A stretch of DNA of 64,000 nucleotides, taken from positions 1,178,001 to 1,242,000 of the forward strand of contig CP155577.1 of the NCBI GenBank assembly GCA_001306305.2, written 5' to 3'. Of this stretch, positions 45,371-54,332 are shown piece after piece; within the stretch, counting starts at the first letter, position 1, and each line of letters starts with the position of its first letter. The notes under the pieces were generated by a model that did no database searches, was not told the DNA's origin, and saw only the letters and a list, made by a program, of their open reading frames with translations. Source of the stretch: Citromicrobium bathyomarinum. Its GTDB lineage: Bacteria > Pseudomonadota > Alphaproteobacteria > Sphingomonadales > Sphingomonadaceae. Position numbers and translations under genes: made by a program.

Positions 45371-45904
45371 ATGCCCAAGCCTGGAAGTCTCACCGCTCTG
45401 GGGCCGTGCGAGCAGCTCGCCTACGTGCCGAGCGATTTCGACGCGGCGCTGAAATACTGGACCGAGACCATGGGGGTCGGCCCCTTCTTCCTGTTCGAGA
45501 ACATCACGCTGGAGAACATGCATTATCGCGGCGAGCAGACCGATGCGCGTTTCTCTGTCGCGATGGCCTATTGGAACGACATCCAGATCGAGCTTTTCCG
45601 GCCCGAGAACGACGCGCCTGCCCATTATAACGGCGAATACGGGGTGAAAGACCGGCTGCACCACACGCTGGTGATCGTCGAGGATTTCGAGGCGGCGAAG
45701 AAAGCGGTCGGCGATGCGGGGGCCGAGATCATCGTCGAAGGCACCTTCGGCGGCGCGCGGGTCTATTATGTCGATCCCGGCGCGGGGCCGGGCGGGCTGC
45801 TGGAGATCCTCGAAAAGTCCGAGCAGGGCGAACAGCTTTTCACGATGATGCGCGATGCCGCGCGCGACTGGGACGGCAACGAGCCGCTTCGGACACTGGG
45901 ATAG
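45371..45904 (+). CDS. VOC-family (glyoxalase-like) metalloprotein, second copy
   Basis: The 177-aa product has CEQLAYVPSDFDAALKYWTETMG and RLHHTLVIVEDFEAAKKAV half-domains, with His in LHHTL and Glu in IELF and LLEIL as metal-ligand candidates. It resembles the VOC gene at 17170 and, like it, stands just before an oxygenation gene (here the P450). The reaction could be epimerase or lyase; not assignable. Confidence 0.85.
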   Translation: MPKPGSLTALGPCEQLAYVPSDFDAALKYWTETMGVGPFFLFENITLENMHYRGEQTDARFSVAMAYWNDIQIELFRPENDAPAHYNGEYGVKDRLHHTLVIVEDFEAAKKAVGDAGAEIIVEGTFGGARVYYVDPGAGPGGLLEILEKSEQGEQLFTMMRDAARDWDGNEPLRTLG

Positions 45905-45929
45905 GCCCACGGGCCGGGGGAGTGGGACG

Positions 45930-47138
45930 ATGAGCGCGCAGCCAATACCGGATCACGTCCCGGCAGACCGGGTGGTCGATTTCAACGTGTTCGCGCCGCC
46001 CGGTGGGGAGCAGGATTTCTTCGCCGCGTGGAAATCCCTGCTCGGCGGCCCCGGCCTCGTCTGGACAACCGAAAACGGCGGGCACTGGATCGGCGCCTGC
46101 GGAGAAGTGGTGCGCAGCCTGTGGGGCGACGCGGAGCGCTTTTCCAATGAAGCGCTTGCGGTGACTCCTGGCCTCGGCGAGGTGATGGAGTTCATCCCGC
46201 TCCAGCAGGACCCTCCCGAGCACAAGCCGTTCCGCATGGCGGTGATGAAGGGCTTCGCGAATAACCACGTCGTCGCGATGGAGCCGCTGGTCCGCGAACA
46301 GGCGCGCCTGCTCATCGAAGGGCTGATGGGCAAGGGCGGGTGCGAGTTCATGTCGCAATTCGCCGAAATCCTGCCGATCCATATCTTCCTGACGCTGATC
46401 GGCGTTCCGCCCGAAGACCGCGCGAAGCTGCGCCCGCTGGGCCAGCAACTGACCCGGCCCGACGGATCGATGACGGTGGTCGAACTGCGTGACGCCGCCG
46501 ATGCCTATCTGGAGCCCTATATCCGCGAACGGCTGGCCAATCCGGGCAGCGACCTGTTCAGCCGGATCCTCTCGGTCCCGATCGAGGGGCGCGCCTGGAC
46601 TTTCGACGAGGCGCAGCGGATGTGTCGCAATCTGCTGTTCGGCGGGCTCGATACGGTGGTCGCGATGATGGGCAACATGATCATGCACCTCGCGCGCCAT
46701 CCCGACGATCAGGATTACCTGCGGGAGGATGCCTTGCGCATTCCCGCCGCAGTCGACGAACTGATGCGGCGCTACCCCACGGTTTCTGTCACCCGCAACT
46801 GCGTCGAGACGACCGAGGTCGACGGGGTGGAAGTGCGCGAGGGCGATCTGATCTATCTGCCCAGCGTGCTGCACAATCTCGACCCGGCCTGTTTCGACGA
46901 TCCGGAGAAGGTCGATTTCGATCGCGGCCTGTCGCCGGTGCGCCATACCACCATGGGGGTCGGCCCGCACCGCTGTGTCGGCGCGGGGCTCGCCCGGCTG
47001 GAAGCGATCGTGGTGCTGGAAGAATGGCTCGCCCGTGTGCCGCATTTCTCGCTGGCCGAAGATGTGCAGCCGACGTTTCGTGGCGGCAATGTCGGCTCCT
47101 TGCTGCAGCTGCAGCTGGAGCTGCGCTGGGCCGAATAG
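45930..47138 (+). CDS. Cytochrome P450 (CYP101-like bacterial class)
   Basis: Start ATG 45930 follows GGGGGAGTGGGACG. The 402-aa soluble P450 has the heme-ligand loop MGVGPHRCVGAGLAR with Cys349, the oxygen-binding I-helix FGGLDTVVAMMG, and ExxR in DELMRRYP. The aromatic residue that usually opens the heme loop (F in FGxGxHxC) is Met. Sequence style is like P450cam and other terpenoid/steroid hydroxylases. No adapted ferredoxin is adjacent; the Rieske ferredoxin at 17701 or an off-window Fdx must supply electrons. Confidence 0.92.
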   Translation: MSAQPIPDHVPADRVVDFNVFAPPGGEQDFFAAWKSLLGGPGLVWTTENGGHWIGACGEVVRSLWGDAERFSNEALAVTPGLGEVMEFIPLQQDPPEHKPFRMAVMKGFANNHVVAMEPLVREQARLLIEGLMGKGGCEFMSQFAEILPIHIFLTLIGVPPEDRAKLRPLGQQLTRPDGSMTVVELRDAADAYLEPYIRERLANPGSDLFSRILSVPIEGRAWTFDEAQRMCRNLLFGGLDTVVAMMGNMIMHLARHPDDQDYLREDALRIPAAVDELMRRYPTVSVTRNCVETTEVDGVEVREGDLIYLPSVLHNLDPACFDDPEKVDFDRGLSPVRHTTMGVGPHRCVGAGLARLEAIVVLEEWLARVPHFSLAEDVQPTFRGGNVGSLLQLQLELRWAE

Positions 47139-47178
47139 CCGGGTCCACCCATCACTGAGATAATCTGAAGGATTGAGA

Positions 47179-48372
47179 ATGATCGAGGTTTCGCAACGCG
47201 CCCGGGACATCGGCGATCGGGTGGAGGACTTCGTGCGGAGCAAGATCGCGCCTTACGAGCACGATCCGCGCCGCGACCATCACGGCGCGCCGACCCGCGA
47301 ACTGGTCCGCGAAATCCGCGCGCTCGCCCGCGAGGCAGGGCTGATGACACCGCACATCATGGGCGATGGCAGCCACCTGACCCAGGTTGAGACTGCCTAT
47401 GTGCTGATCAAATCGGGCCTCTCCCCGCTCGGCCCGCTGGCGCTCAACACCAACGCGCCGGACGAGGGCAACATGTACTTGCTGGGCCATGTCGGCAGCG
47501 ACCACCTGAAGGAGAAATTCCTCTCCCGACTGGTTTCGGGCGACGAGCAAAGCGCGTTCTTCATGACCGAGCCTGCCGACTGGGGCGGGGCCGGGTCCGA
47601 TCCTTCGATGATGAAGACCACCTGCAAGCTGGACGGCAATCACTGGGTGGTGAACGGGCGCAAGCGCTTTATCACCGGGGCCGACGGCGCAGGCGTGGGC
47701 ATCGTGATGGCGCGCGCCGAGGGCGTGGACGAAGGCGGCGGGGCCTGCATGTTTCTGGTCGACCTGCCCGATCCCGCAATCCGGATCGAGGGCGCGCCCA
47801 ACACGATCGACAATTCGATGCCCGGCGGCCATGCGGACGTCACGATCGAGAACCTGCGCGTGCCTGCCGACCAGATGCTCGGCGCGGCGGGCGAGGGCTT
47901 CCGCTACGCGCAGGTGCGCCTGTCGCCGGCGCGCCTGTCGCACTGCATGCGCTGGCTGGGCGCGGCGATCCGGTGTCAGGAGATCGCCAGCGACTATGCC
48001 TGCCGCCGTCAGGCCTTCGGCAAGCCGCTGATCGATCACGAAGGCGTGGGCTTCATGCTCGCGCAGAACCAGATCGACCTCAAGCAGGCCGAACTGATGA
48101 TCTACTGGTGCGCCAGCGTGCTCGACACGGGCGATCTGGGCACCACTGAAAGCTCGATGGCGAAGGTCGCGGTCTCCGAAGCGCTGATGCGGGTGGCCGA
48201 CAACTGCGTACAGGTGATGGGCGGCACCGGAGTGACCGACCAGACCATTGTCGAGCAGGTGTTTCGCGAGCTGCGCGCGTTCCGGATCTACGATGGCCCG
48301 ACCGAGGTGCACAAATGGTCGCTCGCAAAGAAGATCAAGAAGGCCCACCGCGAGGCCGCCGCGTCGGCATGA
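47179..48372 (+). CDS. Acyl-CoA dehydrogenase (copy C, ACAD10/11-like) coupled to kinase
   Basis: The 397-aa product has SAFFMTEPADWGGAGSDPSMMKTTC, NGRKRFITGADGAG, CRRQAFGKPLIDHEGVGFMLAQNQIDLKQAELMIYWCA and VMGGTGVTDQTIVEQVFRELRAFRIYDGPTEVHKW. This pattern is found in ACADs paired with APH-type kinases. ATG 47179 (GAAGGA upstream) is the start. It overlaps the kinase gene by ATGA. In the ACAD10/11 and levulinate (Lva) systems this pair handles 4-hydroxyacyl-CoA. Confidence 0.92.
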   Translation: MIEVSQRARDIGDRVEDFVRSKIAPYEHDPRRDHHGAPTRELVREIRALAREAGLMTPHIMGDGSHLTQVETAYVLIKSGLSPLGPLALNTNAPDEGNMYLLGHVGSDHLKEKFLSRLVSGDEQSAFFMTEPADWGGAGSDPSMMKTTCKLDGNHWVVNGRKRFITGADGAGVGIVMARAEGVDEGGGACMFLVDLPDPAIRIEGAPNTIDNSMPGGHADVTIENLRVPADQMLGAAGEGFRYAQVRLSPARLSHCMRWLGAAIRCQEIASDYACRRQAFGKPLIDHEGVGFMLAQNQIDLKQAELMIYWCASVLDTGDLGTTESSMAKVAVSEALMRVADNCVQVMGGTGVTDQTIVEQVFRELRAFRIYDGPTEVHKWSLAKKIKKAHREAAASA

Positions 48373-49439
48373 GCGCCGCAGCAGAGGGGAATACGGGCAC
48401 CACGGCTGTCCGCGCGGGCTACGAACTGGACCGTGCGGCGCTGGAGGCATGGCTGCGCGGCCATGTCGACGGGTTTGCCGGACCGTTGGAGGTGGACCAG
48501 TTCAAGGGCGGGCAGTCCAACCCGACCTATCGCCTGACCACACCGACGCGCAGCTACGTGCTGCGGCGTAAGCCTCCGGGCGAAATCCTCAAGGGCGCGC
48601 ACGCGGTGGAACGCGAGGCGCGGGTTATGGCGGCGTTGGGCCAGACCGGCTTTCCCGTTCCCGCAATTCACGGTCTGTGCGAGGACGAGAGCGTGCTCGG
48701 CACGCCGTTCTTCGTGATGGAGATGGTCGAAGGGCGCATCTTCTGGGATGCGACCTTTCCCGATGTGCCCCTCGATGCGCGGCCTGACTACTTTGCGGCG
48801 ATGAACGGCGTGCTCGCCCAATTGCACGGGGTCGATCCCGAGGCGGTCGGGCTGGGCGACTACGGCAGGCCCGGCAACTACTTCGCGCGCCAGATCGCCC
48901 GCTGGTCGAAGCAATATCTGGCCGACGAAGAGGCGGGCCGTAACGTGGACATGGACGCGCTGGTCGAATGGCTGCCCGAGAATATCCCGCCGGGTGAGGA
49001 AACCGCGATCGTCCATGGCGATCTGCGCTGCGACAACATGATCTTCGCGCCCGACGAGCCGCGCGTGCTCGCGGTGCTCGACTGGGAGCTCTCGACGCTG
49101 GGCCACCCGCTCGCCGATTTCGCCTATAACGCCATGATGTACCGGATGCCGCCCGACATCGTGGCGGGGCTGCGCGGCGCCGATCTGGCCGCGCTCAATA
49201 TTCCGAGCGAGGCGGAGTATGTCGCCGCCTATTGCGCGCGGACCGGGCGCGAGAGCATTCCCAACTGGGATTTCTACATCGCGTTCAACTTCTTTCGCCT
49301 CGCGGCGATCTTCCACGGGATCAAGGGCCGGGTGATCCGCGGCAATGCCGCCAGCGCGCAGGCGGCGGAGCGGGCGACGAAGTTCCCAGTCCTCGCCCGG
49401 CTCGCGCGCGAGGCGATGCCGGCCTGCGAGCAAGGGTGA
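48369..49439 (+). CDS. APH-family phosphotransferase (acyl-CoA kinase-like, LvaA/ACAD10 type)
   Basis: The 356-aa product has QFKGGQSNPTYRLTTPTRSYVLRRKP (P-loop-like start), the catalytic loop VHGDLRCDNMIF, and VLDWELSTLGHPLADFAY with the metal-binding Asp. These match the ACAD10/11 N-terminal kinase and LvaA, which phosphorylates the 4-hydroxy group of a CoA thioester. Overlap (ATGA) with an ACAD suggests the bacterial two-gene form of the fused human protein. Last gene of the long catabolic operon. Confidence 0.88.
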   Translation: MSAAAEGNTGTTAVRAGYELDRAALEAWLRGHVDGFAGPLEVDQFKGGQSNPTYRLTTPTRSYVLRRKPPGEILKGAHAVEREARVMAALGQTGFPVPAIHGLCEDESVLGTPFFVMEMVEGRIFWDATFPDVPLDARPDYFAAMNGVLAQLHGVDPEAVGLGDYGRPGNYFARQIARWSKQYLADEEAGRNVDMDALVEWLPENIPPGEETAIVHGDLRCDNMIFAPDEPRVLAVLDWELSTLGHPLADFAYNAMMYRMPPDIVAGLRGADLAALNIPSEAEYVAAYCARTGRESIPNWDFYIAFNFFRLAAIFHGIKGRVIRGNAASAQAAERATKFPVLARLAREAMPACEQG

Positions 49440-49465
49440 CCCTTCACCCCGGCGAGTGATCCGGC

Positions 49466-50824
49466 TCAGGTCATGAACCGATCCCACGGGCCGGTGATCG
49501 CCACCGTGCGCGTGGGCGAATAGGCGTTTACGAAGAGCCATTTGCCGTCGGGTGAGAAGCAGGCCCCGGCCAGTTCGGTCTGCATGGTCAGTCGTGCAAG
49601 CGTGTAGGCGCGGCCATCGGGCGTGATCCCGCGCAAGTGGTTGTCGACCACATCGGTGTACTGATCCTCGCACACGATCAGGTGGCCGTTGGGCGAAACG
49701 GTCAGGTTGTCGCCGAAATTGAACTGGTCCTCGCTTTCGCTCTCGAAGAAAAGTTCCACCATGTCCGGCCTGCGTCCACGACCGGGGACGAAGCGGAAAA
49801 TCTGCCCGAGCCCCTTCTGCCCGCCGCTGGTCGAGCACACGAACAGGTCGTCGGTGCCCATGTGGATGCCTTCGCCGCGTGCGACCAGCGCCGCGCCCTT
49901 CGCGACCGCGCGGATGCGCAGGTCGTCAAGCGGAGCCTCCACCGCGTCGAGATCGATCCAGCGCGCTTCGTACGGCTTTTGCACCGGCATGACCGGCGCA
50001 TCCCAGTTGCGGGTATCGGCGAGGCCGTCGATTGCCATGGCCTGCAGCTGTCCGCCCGCGCGCAGGTTGCCGCGTTCCTTCGGGATAAAGCGGTAGAGCA
50101 CGCCGTCGTCGCGGTCCTCGGTCATATAGACCATCCCAGTCTCCGGATCGACGCAGGCAGCCTCGTGGTTGAAGCGCCCCATGGCGGTCAGCGGGACGGG
50201 ATCGACCAGCCCGGAGGCATTGGCGGGCACTTCGAACACCCAGCCGTGATTTTGCGCCAGGCCCTCGCCATAGCGCTGGCCGGGGCCGGTCGGCGACTCC
50301 TCGCACGTCAGCCAGGTATTCCATGGCGTGACCCCGCCCGAGCAATTGCGGATCGTGCCGCCCAGCGTGCGGAACTGGCGCTTTGCCTCCAGCGTGTTTG
50401 CGTCGAGCACGATATTGGTCGTCCCACCCGGTACGATCTCGCCATTACGGGTGCCGAAGCCCCTGGCGATCCGGCCACCCGCGCCGTCGCCCGGCACCAG
50501 TTCGTGGTTGCGCACGAGGGCGATCTCACCATTGCCGAGGGCGAAGCAGCCCATGCCGTCTGCCTTGTCGGGCACGGTCCCGCCATCACTCATGGCCTCG
50601 CCGAGGCTGGACAGCAGCCGGTACGAGAATCCGGCGGGCAGATCGAGCATTCCGGCGGGGTCGGGTTGCAGCGGGCCGTAGGCGGGCAAGCTCGCGGTGC
50701 CAGCTGCCGTCACCATCCTGTTCGTGGTGCAGCCACTCGCCAGCAGCGCGCCGAATGCGGCGCCGGTCCCAGCGAGAAACTTGCGGCGATCGGTCTGGAT
50801 CGGGGCGGTTTGGATCGCGGGCAT
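49466..50824 (-). CDS. PhoX / DUF839-family protein with Tat signal
   Basis: Start ATG 50824 has CAGGAAG upstream. The 452-aa product opens with a twin-arginine signal, TDRRKFLAGTGAAFGALLASGC, then a five-bladed-propeller-like DUF839 region (VTPWNTWLTCEESPTGPG, MYMTEDRDDGVLYRF, GDNLTVSPNGHLIVCEDQY). The CEE and TEDRDD segments match the calcium/iron ligand blocks of PhoX-type phosphatases. It is exported folded; role as phosphomonoesterase is plausible but PhoX proper is longer. The 3' end is convergent with the kinase gene. Confidence 0.85.
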   Translation of the reverse strand: MPAIQTAPIQTDRRKFLAGTGAAFGALLASGCTTNRMVTAAGTASLPAYGPLQPDPAGMLDLPAGFSYRLLSSLGEAMSDGGTVPDKADGMGCFALGNGEIALVRNHELVPGDGAGGRIARGFGTRNGEIVPGGTTNIVLDANTLEAKRQFRTLGGTIRNCSGGVTPWNTWLTCEESPTGPGQRYGEGLAQNHGWVFEVPANASGLVDPVPLTAMGRFNHEAACVDPETGMVYMTEDRDDGVLYRFIPKERGNLRAGGQLQAMAIDGLADTRNWDAPVMPVQKPYEARWIDLDAVEAPLDDLRIRAVAKGAALVARGEGIHMGTDDLFVCSTSGGQKGLGQIFRFVPGRGRRPDMVELFFESESEDQFNFGDNLTVSPNGHLIVCEDQYTDVVDNHLRGITPDGRAYTLARLTMQTELAGACFSPDGKWLFVNAYSPTRTVAITGPWDRFMT

Positions 50825-50904
50825 CGGGTCTTCCTGTGAGCGGGATAGGGAATCGGTGGCACGCGCCATAACCGAAAATGAGCACGATCGCAGCTTGAAA
50901 CAGA

Positions 50905-50917
50905 TGATATAATATCA
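50905..50917. promoter_or_regulatory. 13-bp perfect palindrome, candidate Zur/Fur-family box
   Basis: TGATATAATATCA is a perfect dyad around a central A, and the wider AGATG...CATCT flanks also match in part. AT-rich against a GC-rich background, it lies between the PhoX-like gene and the divergent DUF1826-MerC pair, 55 bp before the latter. Fur-superfamily boxes have this form, and DUF1826/MerC genes are typical zinc-regulated genes in relatives. Confidence 0.6.
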
Positions 50918-50971
50918 CATCTAGCAGTTCGCGCGTCTCGGCGCATCCCGACGGATGCCGAGCCAACACCA

Positions 50972-51586
50972 GTGTCGAAAGAAAATCGCCCGATCATGCA
51001 AGTTGCCGCATCTCTCCCTCGTCCGCCATCGCCCTCGAACGTCACCGACTACGCGTGTTTCACCGATGAGTGGAGCGCGATACGGCGACCGGAACATCCG
51101 ATGGTCGTGGAGCGCCGAGCGGTGCCGCGGTGCGACAGGTATCTGCTGACGCGCGATCCGTTCACGTGGCGCGCGAGCGGTGCGCCCGATCGCGCGGCCG
51201 CCGCACTGGGCGATCTGCCTGGTGCGCTGGCGGAGGATATCGCCACGCTCGCCACGCGTCTTGCGGCGTTGATGCTCTGCGACGAGGTGCGTCTTCGGCT
51301 TGAACTGGTCGATGATGATTCCTGCCGCAAGCTCCACGCCGATTTCACCGACCTGCGGCTTATCACCACCTATGCGGGGCGCGGCACGCAATTCGCCTGC
51401 GACAACGTGCCTGGCGGGGAGGTGTGGAATATCGACGCGGGCGATATCGCACTGGTCAAAGGCTGGCAGTTCGGGGAGGGGCACGATCCTTGTCTTCACC
51501 GGTCCCCGCCCATCGCGGGCACCGGTGAACGCCGCCTGCTGCTGGCGATCGATACGCCGCGGATCGACCCGGAGCCGGGCGCGTGA
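50972..51586 (+). CDS. DUF1826 domain-containing protein
   Basis: The 204-aa product (GTG start at 50972; an ATG at 50996 is possible) has the DUF1826 pattern, including LRLELVDDDSCRKLHADFTDLRLITTYAGRGTQF and the His/Cys-bearing end GEGHDPCLHRSPPIAGTGERRLLLAID. The Cys/His pairs could bind zinc. Function is unknown; it overlaps merC-like by GTGA and sits behind a Zur-like palindrome, so a role in metal limitation is likely. Confidence 0.85.
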   Translation: MSKENRPIMQVAASLPRPPSPSNVTDYACFTDEWSAIRRPEHPMVVERRAVPRCDRYLLTRDPFTWRASGAPDRAAAALGDLPGALAEDIATLATRLAALMLCDEVRLRLELVDDDSCRKLHADFTDLRLITTYAGRGTQFACDNVPGGEVWNIDAGDIALVKGWQFGEGHDPCLHRSPPIAGTGERRLLLAIDTPRIDPEPGA

Positions 51587-51990
51587 GGCCGCGTAGCAGA
51601 GGTGTCGCCGCCGCGATGGATGGTGCCGGCGTGACGCTGTCGACCGCCTGCCTCATCCATTGCCTCGTCTTCCCACTGGCCATCGCCATCCTGCCGAGCT
51701 GGAGCACTGCGCTCTCGCTACCGGAAGGGTTCCATCTCGTCATGGTGCTCATCGCGGTGCCGCTGACCAGCTATGTCCTGCTGAAATCGCGGCATGGTGC
51801 GGGCGGGGCGGGTTCCCGGCTGGCCCTCGGCTTTTCCGGGCTGGTGCTGATGATCTCGGGCTTGTTCGCCAATACTGTGGCGCTCGAAACCGGGCTCACG
51901 ACACTTGGCGCGGCACTGGTTGCCGGGGCCCATATTCTTAACTGGCGAAGCCGGACCAGACCATGCCGGTCGGCGGAGGTAGCCGACTGA
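51583..51990 (+). CDS. MerC-domain membrane protein
   Basis: The 135-aa product has four membrane spans and the MerC motif TACLIHCLVFPLAIAILP (Cys23, Cys27) in the first. MerC proteins carry thiophilic metals across the inner membrane; chromosomal copies next to DUF1826 are thought to deal with zinc. GTG start overlaps the DUF1826 TGA, so translation is coupled. Confidence 0.87.
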   Translation: MRPRSRGVAAAMDGAGVTLSTACLIHCLVFPLAIAILPSWSTALSLPEGFHLVMVLIAVPLTSYVLLKSRHGAGGAGSRLALGFSGLVLMISGLFANTVALETGLTTLGAALVAGAHILNWRSRTRPCRSAEVAD

Positions 51991-52056
51991 TTGACACGGG
52001 GCCTCCCGCTGGCCCAGCGTGGGCGAGACATTTCAGGGTCCGGGGAGAGCATTGGT

Positions 52057-54189
52057 ATGAAGCTGCTGGCAATTTTCATCGGGGCGAGCGCGGTCGCTCT
52101 GGCACCGGCGACCCTCGTCGCCCAGAACACGCCACCGCCCGAACCCGCTGCTCAAGCCGAGGCGCCGCAGTCCGCATCCGCGGAGGGCACTGTCACCCCG
52201 GGGCCGGACCGCCGTTTCACTGGCGCGGACCTGTTCGACCTCGCCACCGCATCCGACCCCCAAATCAGCCCCGATGGATCGCAGATCGCCTATGTGCGCC
52301 AGTCCAATGACGTGATGAGCGACAGCACGCGCAGCGCAATCTGGCTGGTCGACGCCCGCACCGGCGAGGAAAAGCCGGTTGCCGGGCAGGATGGCAATGC
52401 CTTCTCGCCGCGCTGGTCTCCCTCGGGCGACCGACTGGCTTTCGTGTCGACCAATGGCGGCAGCGCGCAGCTGTGGGTGCGATGGATGGATGGCGGCGAA
52501 GCGGTCCGCCTGACCGGATTGCCGACCAGCCCGTCGAGCATGGCGTGGTCGCCCGATGGACGCTCCATCGCGTACACCATGCTGGTCAAGGACGATGCGC
52601 CCAAGCTTGGCGCTGCCCCGGAGAACAAGCCCGAAGGAGCCGAATGGGCAGAGCCGCTCCAGATTTACGACCTGCTGACCTACCGGGCGGACGGGGCGGG
52701 CTATCTCAAGCCCGGGTTCGAGAAGATCTTCGTCATTCCCGCCGATGGCGGTGCGCCGCGCCAGCTGACCTTCGGCCCTTCGCATGATGGCGGCCCGCTG
52801 TCCTGGTCGCGCGATGGAAGCACGATCTATTTCGGCGCCAATCGCAAAGCCGACTGGCAGAGCGATCCGGTCGAGAGCGAGATTTACGCGGTCGATCTTG
52901 CCAGTGGCGGGATTTCCCAGCTGACCGATCGGGACGGGCCCGACCACAGCCCCCGCGTCTCGCCCGATGGGAGCCGGATCGCCTATCTCGGCTACGACGA
53001 TGCGCTGCGCGCTTACGAGAACGACGATCTCTACGTGATGGACACCGATGGCTCCAACCGACGGATCCTGACCGAGAGCTGGGACTTCAGCCCGACGGGT
53101 ATCGAGTGGGACGCCGACGGCCGCGCGATCTACGCGCAGTACGATGTTTCCGGCGAAACCCGGGTGGCGCGCATCGGGCTCGACGGGTCGATCCGCGATG
53201 TTGCGACAGGCCTTTCGGGTGGTGGGCTCGACCGGCCCTATACCGGGGGCAGCTTCTCGGTGGCGAAGACCGATGCGATCGCCTCGACCGGCGGACCCGC
53301 GACGCGTCCCGCCGAACTTCGCCTGACCCGCGGCGGCGACACCCGCATCCTGACCGACCTCAACCGGTCTTTGCGCGAAGTGAAGACGATGGGCGAGGTG
53401 CGCAAGATCACCACCGCGTCCAGCTATGACGGGATACAGATCGAAGGCTGGCTGACCCTGCCGCCGGGCTATGTCGAGGGGCAGCGCGTACCGCTGATCC
53501 TTGAAATTCATGGCGGCCCCTTCGCCGCCTACGGCCCGCATTTCGCGAGCGACAACCAGCTCTATGCAGCGGCAGGCTACGCCGTGCTATCCGCCAATCC
53601 GCGCGGTTCGACGAGTTACGGCGAAGGCTTCGCGAACGAGATCGACAAGGCCTATCCCGGCAACGACTATTTCGACCTGATCAGCATCGTCGATGAAGCG
53701 ATCGCGCAGGGAATTGCCGATCCGGACGCGCTGTTCGTCACCGGCGGATCGGGCGGCGGGGTGCTGACCAGCTGGATCGTCGGCAAGACAAACCGCTTCA
53801 AGGCTGCAGCGACGCAGAAGCCGGTGATCAACTGGACGACGCAGGTCCTGACCGCGGACTCGCCAGCTTTCTTCGGTTCGTACTGGCTGGGCGCGCAGCC
53901 GTGGGAGAACCCGCAGCTCTACTGGGATCGCTCGCCCCTGTCGCTGGTCGGCAATGTCGAGACGCCCACGCTGGTGGTGGTCGGGAGCGAGGATTATCGC
54001 ACCCCGGTGAGCGAGTCCGAGCAGTATTATACCGCGCTCAGGCTGCGCGGCGTCCCTACCGCGCTGGTGAAGGTGCCTGGCGCCAGCCATGGCAGCATCG
54101 CCGCGCGGCCATCGCAGAGCGCCGCGAAGGCCTCCGCCATTCTGGCCTGGTTCGAGCGGTACAAGGACGGCTGGTCGCCCGATAACTGA
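52057..54189 (+). CDS. S9-family prolyl oligopeptidase / dipeptidyl aminopeptidase
   Basis: Start ATG 52057 (MKLLAIFIG) follows GGGGAGAG. The 710-aa product has a signal peptide ending near TLVAQ (~25), a WD40-like/PD40 propeller of SPDGSQIAYV and SPDGRSIAYT repeats, and an alpha/beta-hydrolase domain. The catalytic triad is Ser565 (GGSGGG), Asp646 (GSEDYRTP) and His678 (GASHGS). Periplasmic peptide degradation is likely. Unconnected with its neighbours by operon logic. Confidence 0.93.
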   Translation: MKLLAIFIGASAVALAPATLVAQNTPPPEPAAQAEAPQSASAEGTVTPGPDRRFTGADLFDLATASDPQISPDGSQIAYVRQSNDVMSDSTRSAIWLVDARTGEEKPVAGQDGNAFSPRWSPSGDRLAFVSTNGGSAQLWVRWMDGGEAVRLTGLPTSPSSMAWSPDGRSIAYTMLVKDDAPKLGAAPENKPEGAEWAEPLQIYDLLTYRADGAGYLKPGFEKIFVIPADGGAPRQLTFGPSHDGGPLSWSRDGSTIYFGANRKADWQSDPVESEIYAVDLASGGISQLTDRDGPDHSPRVSPDGSRIAYLGYDDALRAYENDDLYVMDTDGSNRRILTESWDFSPTGIEWDADGRAIYAQYDVSGETRVARIGLDGSIRDVATGLSGGGLDRPYTGGSFSVAKTDAIASTGGPATRPAELRLTRGGDTRILTDLNRSLREVKTMGEVRKITTASSYDGIQIEGWLTLPPGYVEGQRVPLILEIHGGPFAAYGPHFASDNQLYAAAGYAVLSANPRGSTSYGEGFANEIDKAYPGNDYFDLISIVDEAIAQGIADPDALFVTGGSGGGVLTSWIVGKTNRFKAAATQKPVINWTTQVLTADSPAFFGSYWLGAQPWENPQLYWDRSPLSLVGNVETPTLVVVGSEDYRTPVSESEQYYTALRLRGVPTALVKVPGASHGSIAARPSQSAAKASAILAWFERYKDGWSPDN

Positions 54190-54255
54190 GGCTATGTGAC
54201 GGCACGTACACCGCACCATCCGTCGGATCGGTCGATCTGCGGTCCGGCAGGTGCT

Positions 54256-54301
54256 GCCTCCTCGAATATATTCAACGCCTATTGAATATATTCGAGGAGG
54301 C
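54256..54301. promoter_or_regulatory. Perfect 20-bp inverted repeat, candidate TetR operator pair
   Basis: Arms 54256-54275 and 54282-54301 are perfect reverse complements around the 6-nt loop CGCCTA. Each arm contains the palindrome GAATATATTC, so the structure offers two operator sites in mirror order. It ends 31 nt before the tetR GTG and is strongly AT-rich locally. As RNA it would form a long hairpin and could also terminate the peptidase transcript. Confidence 0.85.
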
Positions 54302-54332
54302 TCCTAGATCGCGCTCCTGACAGGAGCGTAGA

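Noticed and set aside
43769-45910. 713-aa minus-strand open frame opposite E2 and the VOC gene
   Set aside because: Antisense shadow of genes with clear lipoyl, binding-domain and catalytic motifs.
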